A stretch of DNA of 5,715 nucleotides from an uncultured Thermoproteales archaeon (GTDB lineage Archaea > Thermoproteota > Thermoprotei > Thermoproteales > Thermoproteaceae): positions 1-5,715 of the forward strand of contig CAMLLK010000084.1 in NCBI GenBank assembly GCA_946480885.1, given 5' to 3'. The position numbers and the translations under genes are program-made. This document shows, piece after piece, positions 5,260 through 5,715 of this stretch; the stretch's first letter is position 1, and the number at the start of each line of letters is the position of its first letter. Under the pieces are notes generated by a model. It was given only the letters and a program-made list of their open reading frames with translations, was not told the origin of the DNA and searched no databases.

Positions 5260-5661
5260 GTGTTAAAAATCGTTAACTACTACGACTCAATAGCGCCGCG
5301 TTACGTCGACGAATACCTCAAAGTGAAGTACTACCGACTACTATACCAAAAACTAAGGGAAGCCGTCGATAAATATATCAAAGATGGGATGTGGGTTTTA
5401 GACGTCGGCGCCGGCACTGGCTTTTGGAGTCTATATATGAAGAAGAGGGGGGCGAGAGTTGTGTCTCTAGACATATCAAATAGATTGTGTAAGTGTGAAG
5501 ATAAATTAGTATCAGACGCGGCGTTTCTCCCCAGCGCAGTGGAGAAATTCGACGCGGTGACAGCGCTAGGCAGTGTGTATAACCATATAGAAGACGTCCC
5601 GACCGCCTTTAGAAAAGTCTCTTCTGTATTAAAAAGGGGGGGATATTTATCACAGATATAG
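5260..5661 (+). CDS. Class I SAM-dependent methyltransferase, frame-broken, 3' part continues in another frame
   Basis: The first 126 or so residues are a clear class I (UbiE/type 11-like) methyltransferase. The start LKIVNYYDSIAPRYVDEY is the usual N-terminal helix; motif I is VLDVGAGTGFW (Asp48-Gly54); GARVVSLDIS supplies the acidic ribose-binding residue Asp71; and EKFDAVTALGSVYNHIED is the motif IV region, followed by VLKRGG. The substrate is unknown. The frame then closes at a TAG (5659-5661) six codons past a run of seven G (5636-5642). Shifting back one base at that run restores a convincing continuation (GGIFITDIDNA) that stays open to the window end. The 133-residue product as read would lack the later strands of the fold. 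GTG 5260 is one base after the ATPase stop, so the two genes are probably co-transcribed. This could be a real lesion, a phase-variable tract, recoding or a sequencing error. Confidence 0.8.
   Translation: MLKIVNYYDSIAPRYVDEYLKVKYYRLLYQKLREAVDKYIKDGMWVLDVGAGTGFWSLYMKKRGARVVSLDISNRLCKCEDKLVSDAAFLPSAVEKFDAVTALGSVYNHIEDVPTAFRKVSSVLKRGGYLSQI
5636..5642 (+). repeat. Seven-G tract at the methyltransferase frame break
   Basis: AAAAAGGGGGGGATA. In the upstream frame it reads AAA-AGG-GGG-GGA. The last seven bases of this, G-GGG-GGA (5637-5643), fit the X-XXY-YYZ pattern for -1 ribosomal slippage. Eight G, or five, would make the gene continuous. A shorter G6 tract lies at 5447-5452 in the same gene, where the frame is intact. 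Confidence 0.85.
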
Positions 5662-5715
5662 ACAACGCCGTATGCCTCGACATGTTGTACGAATATATAT
5701 TATTCCAAGGCCTGG
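5643..5715 (+). pseudogene. Continuation of the methyltransferase in the -1 frame, cut by the window end
   Basis: From ATA 5643 this frame reads IFITDIDNAVCLDMLYEYILFQGL with no stop to the window end (quoted in pieces: IFITDIDNA, then VCLDMLYEYILFQGL). The piece VLKRGG-IFITDIDN is what class I methyltransferases show at the strand after motif VI: a GG turn, a hydrophobic strand, then Asp-x-Asp-Asn. It is therefore almost certainly the rest of the gene starting at 5260, joined through the G tract. The true 3' end lies outside the window. Confidence 0.7.

Noticed and set aside
5250..5275. GTGATGT resembling box C of a C/D box guide RNA
   Set aside because: No matching D or D' box (CTGA) at suitable spacing; the sequence is better explained as a Shine-Dalgarno site.

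Overview
The window looks like chromosome of a hyperthermophilic crenarchaeon of the Thermoproteales, most likely Pyrobaculum or a close relative. The grounds are gene content (PIN/KH VirB11-like ATPase, archaeal-type THUMP methyltransferase, short RidA, archaeal polyprenol kinase), strong AGA/AGG and ATA codon use at roughly balanced GC, A/T-rich TATA-like boxes about 22-26 bp ahead of start codons with no room for leaders, and long poly-G tracts. The published P. aerophilum genome description reports leaderless mRNAs and unstable G/C tracts consistent with a mismatch-repair-deficient mutator. The genus is inferred, not proven.

Layout. Positions 1-833 (+) hold the 3' end of an unrecognised gene and an overlapping unrecognised 203-aa gene. 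Positions 816-1414 (-) hold a two-gene unit, ridA followed by a 73-aa protein of unknown function, joined by a GTGA stop/start overlap. A 48-bp gap separates ridA from a divergent isochorismatase-fold cysteine hydrolase (1463-2068, +). Overlapping its end is a polyprenol (dolichol) kinase-like membrane protein (2049-2692, +) whose N-terminal and main parts lie in different frames. It converges on a THUMP-domain tRNA guanine methyltransferase (2667-3659, -). A second divergent gap (3660-3701) leads to a 518-aa PIN-VirB11-like-KH ATPase (3702-5258, +) and, one base later, a SAM methyltransferase (5260 to the window end) whose frame breaks at a run of seven G.

Working together. RidA and the hydrolase share a promoter gap and could act in the same metabolite clean-up or amide/enamine pathway. 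The THUMP methyltransferase and the PIN/KH ATPase are both probably RNA-linked and start from a second shared gap. The main points for follow-up are two independent frame breaks, both repaired by a -1 shift (about 2160-2180 and 5636-5642), and two palindromic A/T elements sitting centrally between divergent start codons. I found no RNA gene, mobile element or CRISPR array. No stretch over 300 bases lacks a gene.
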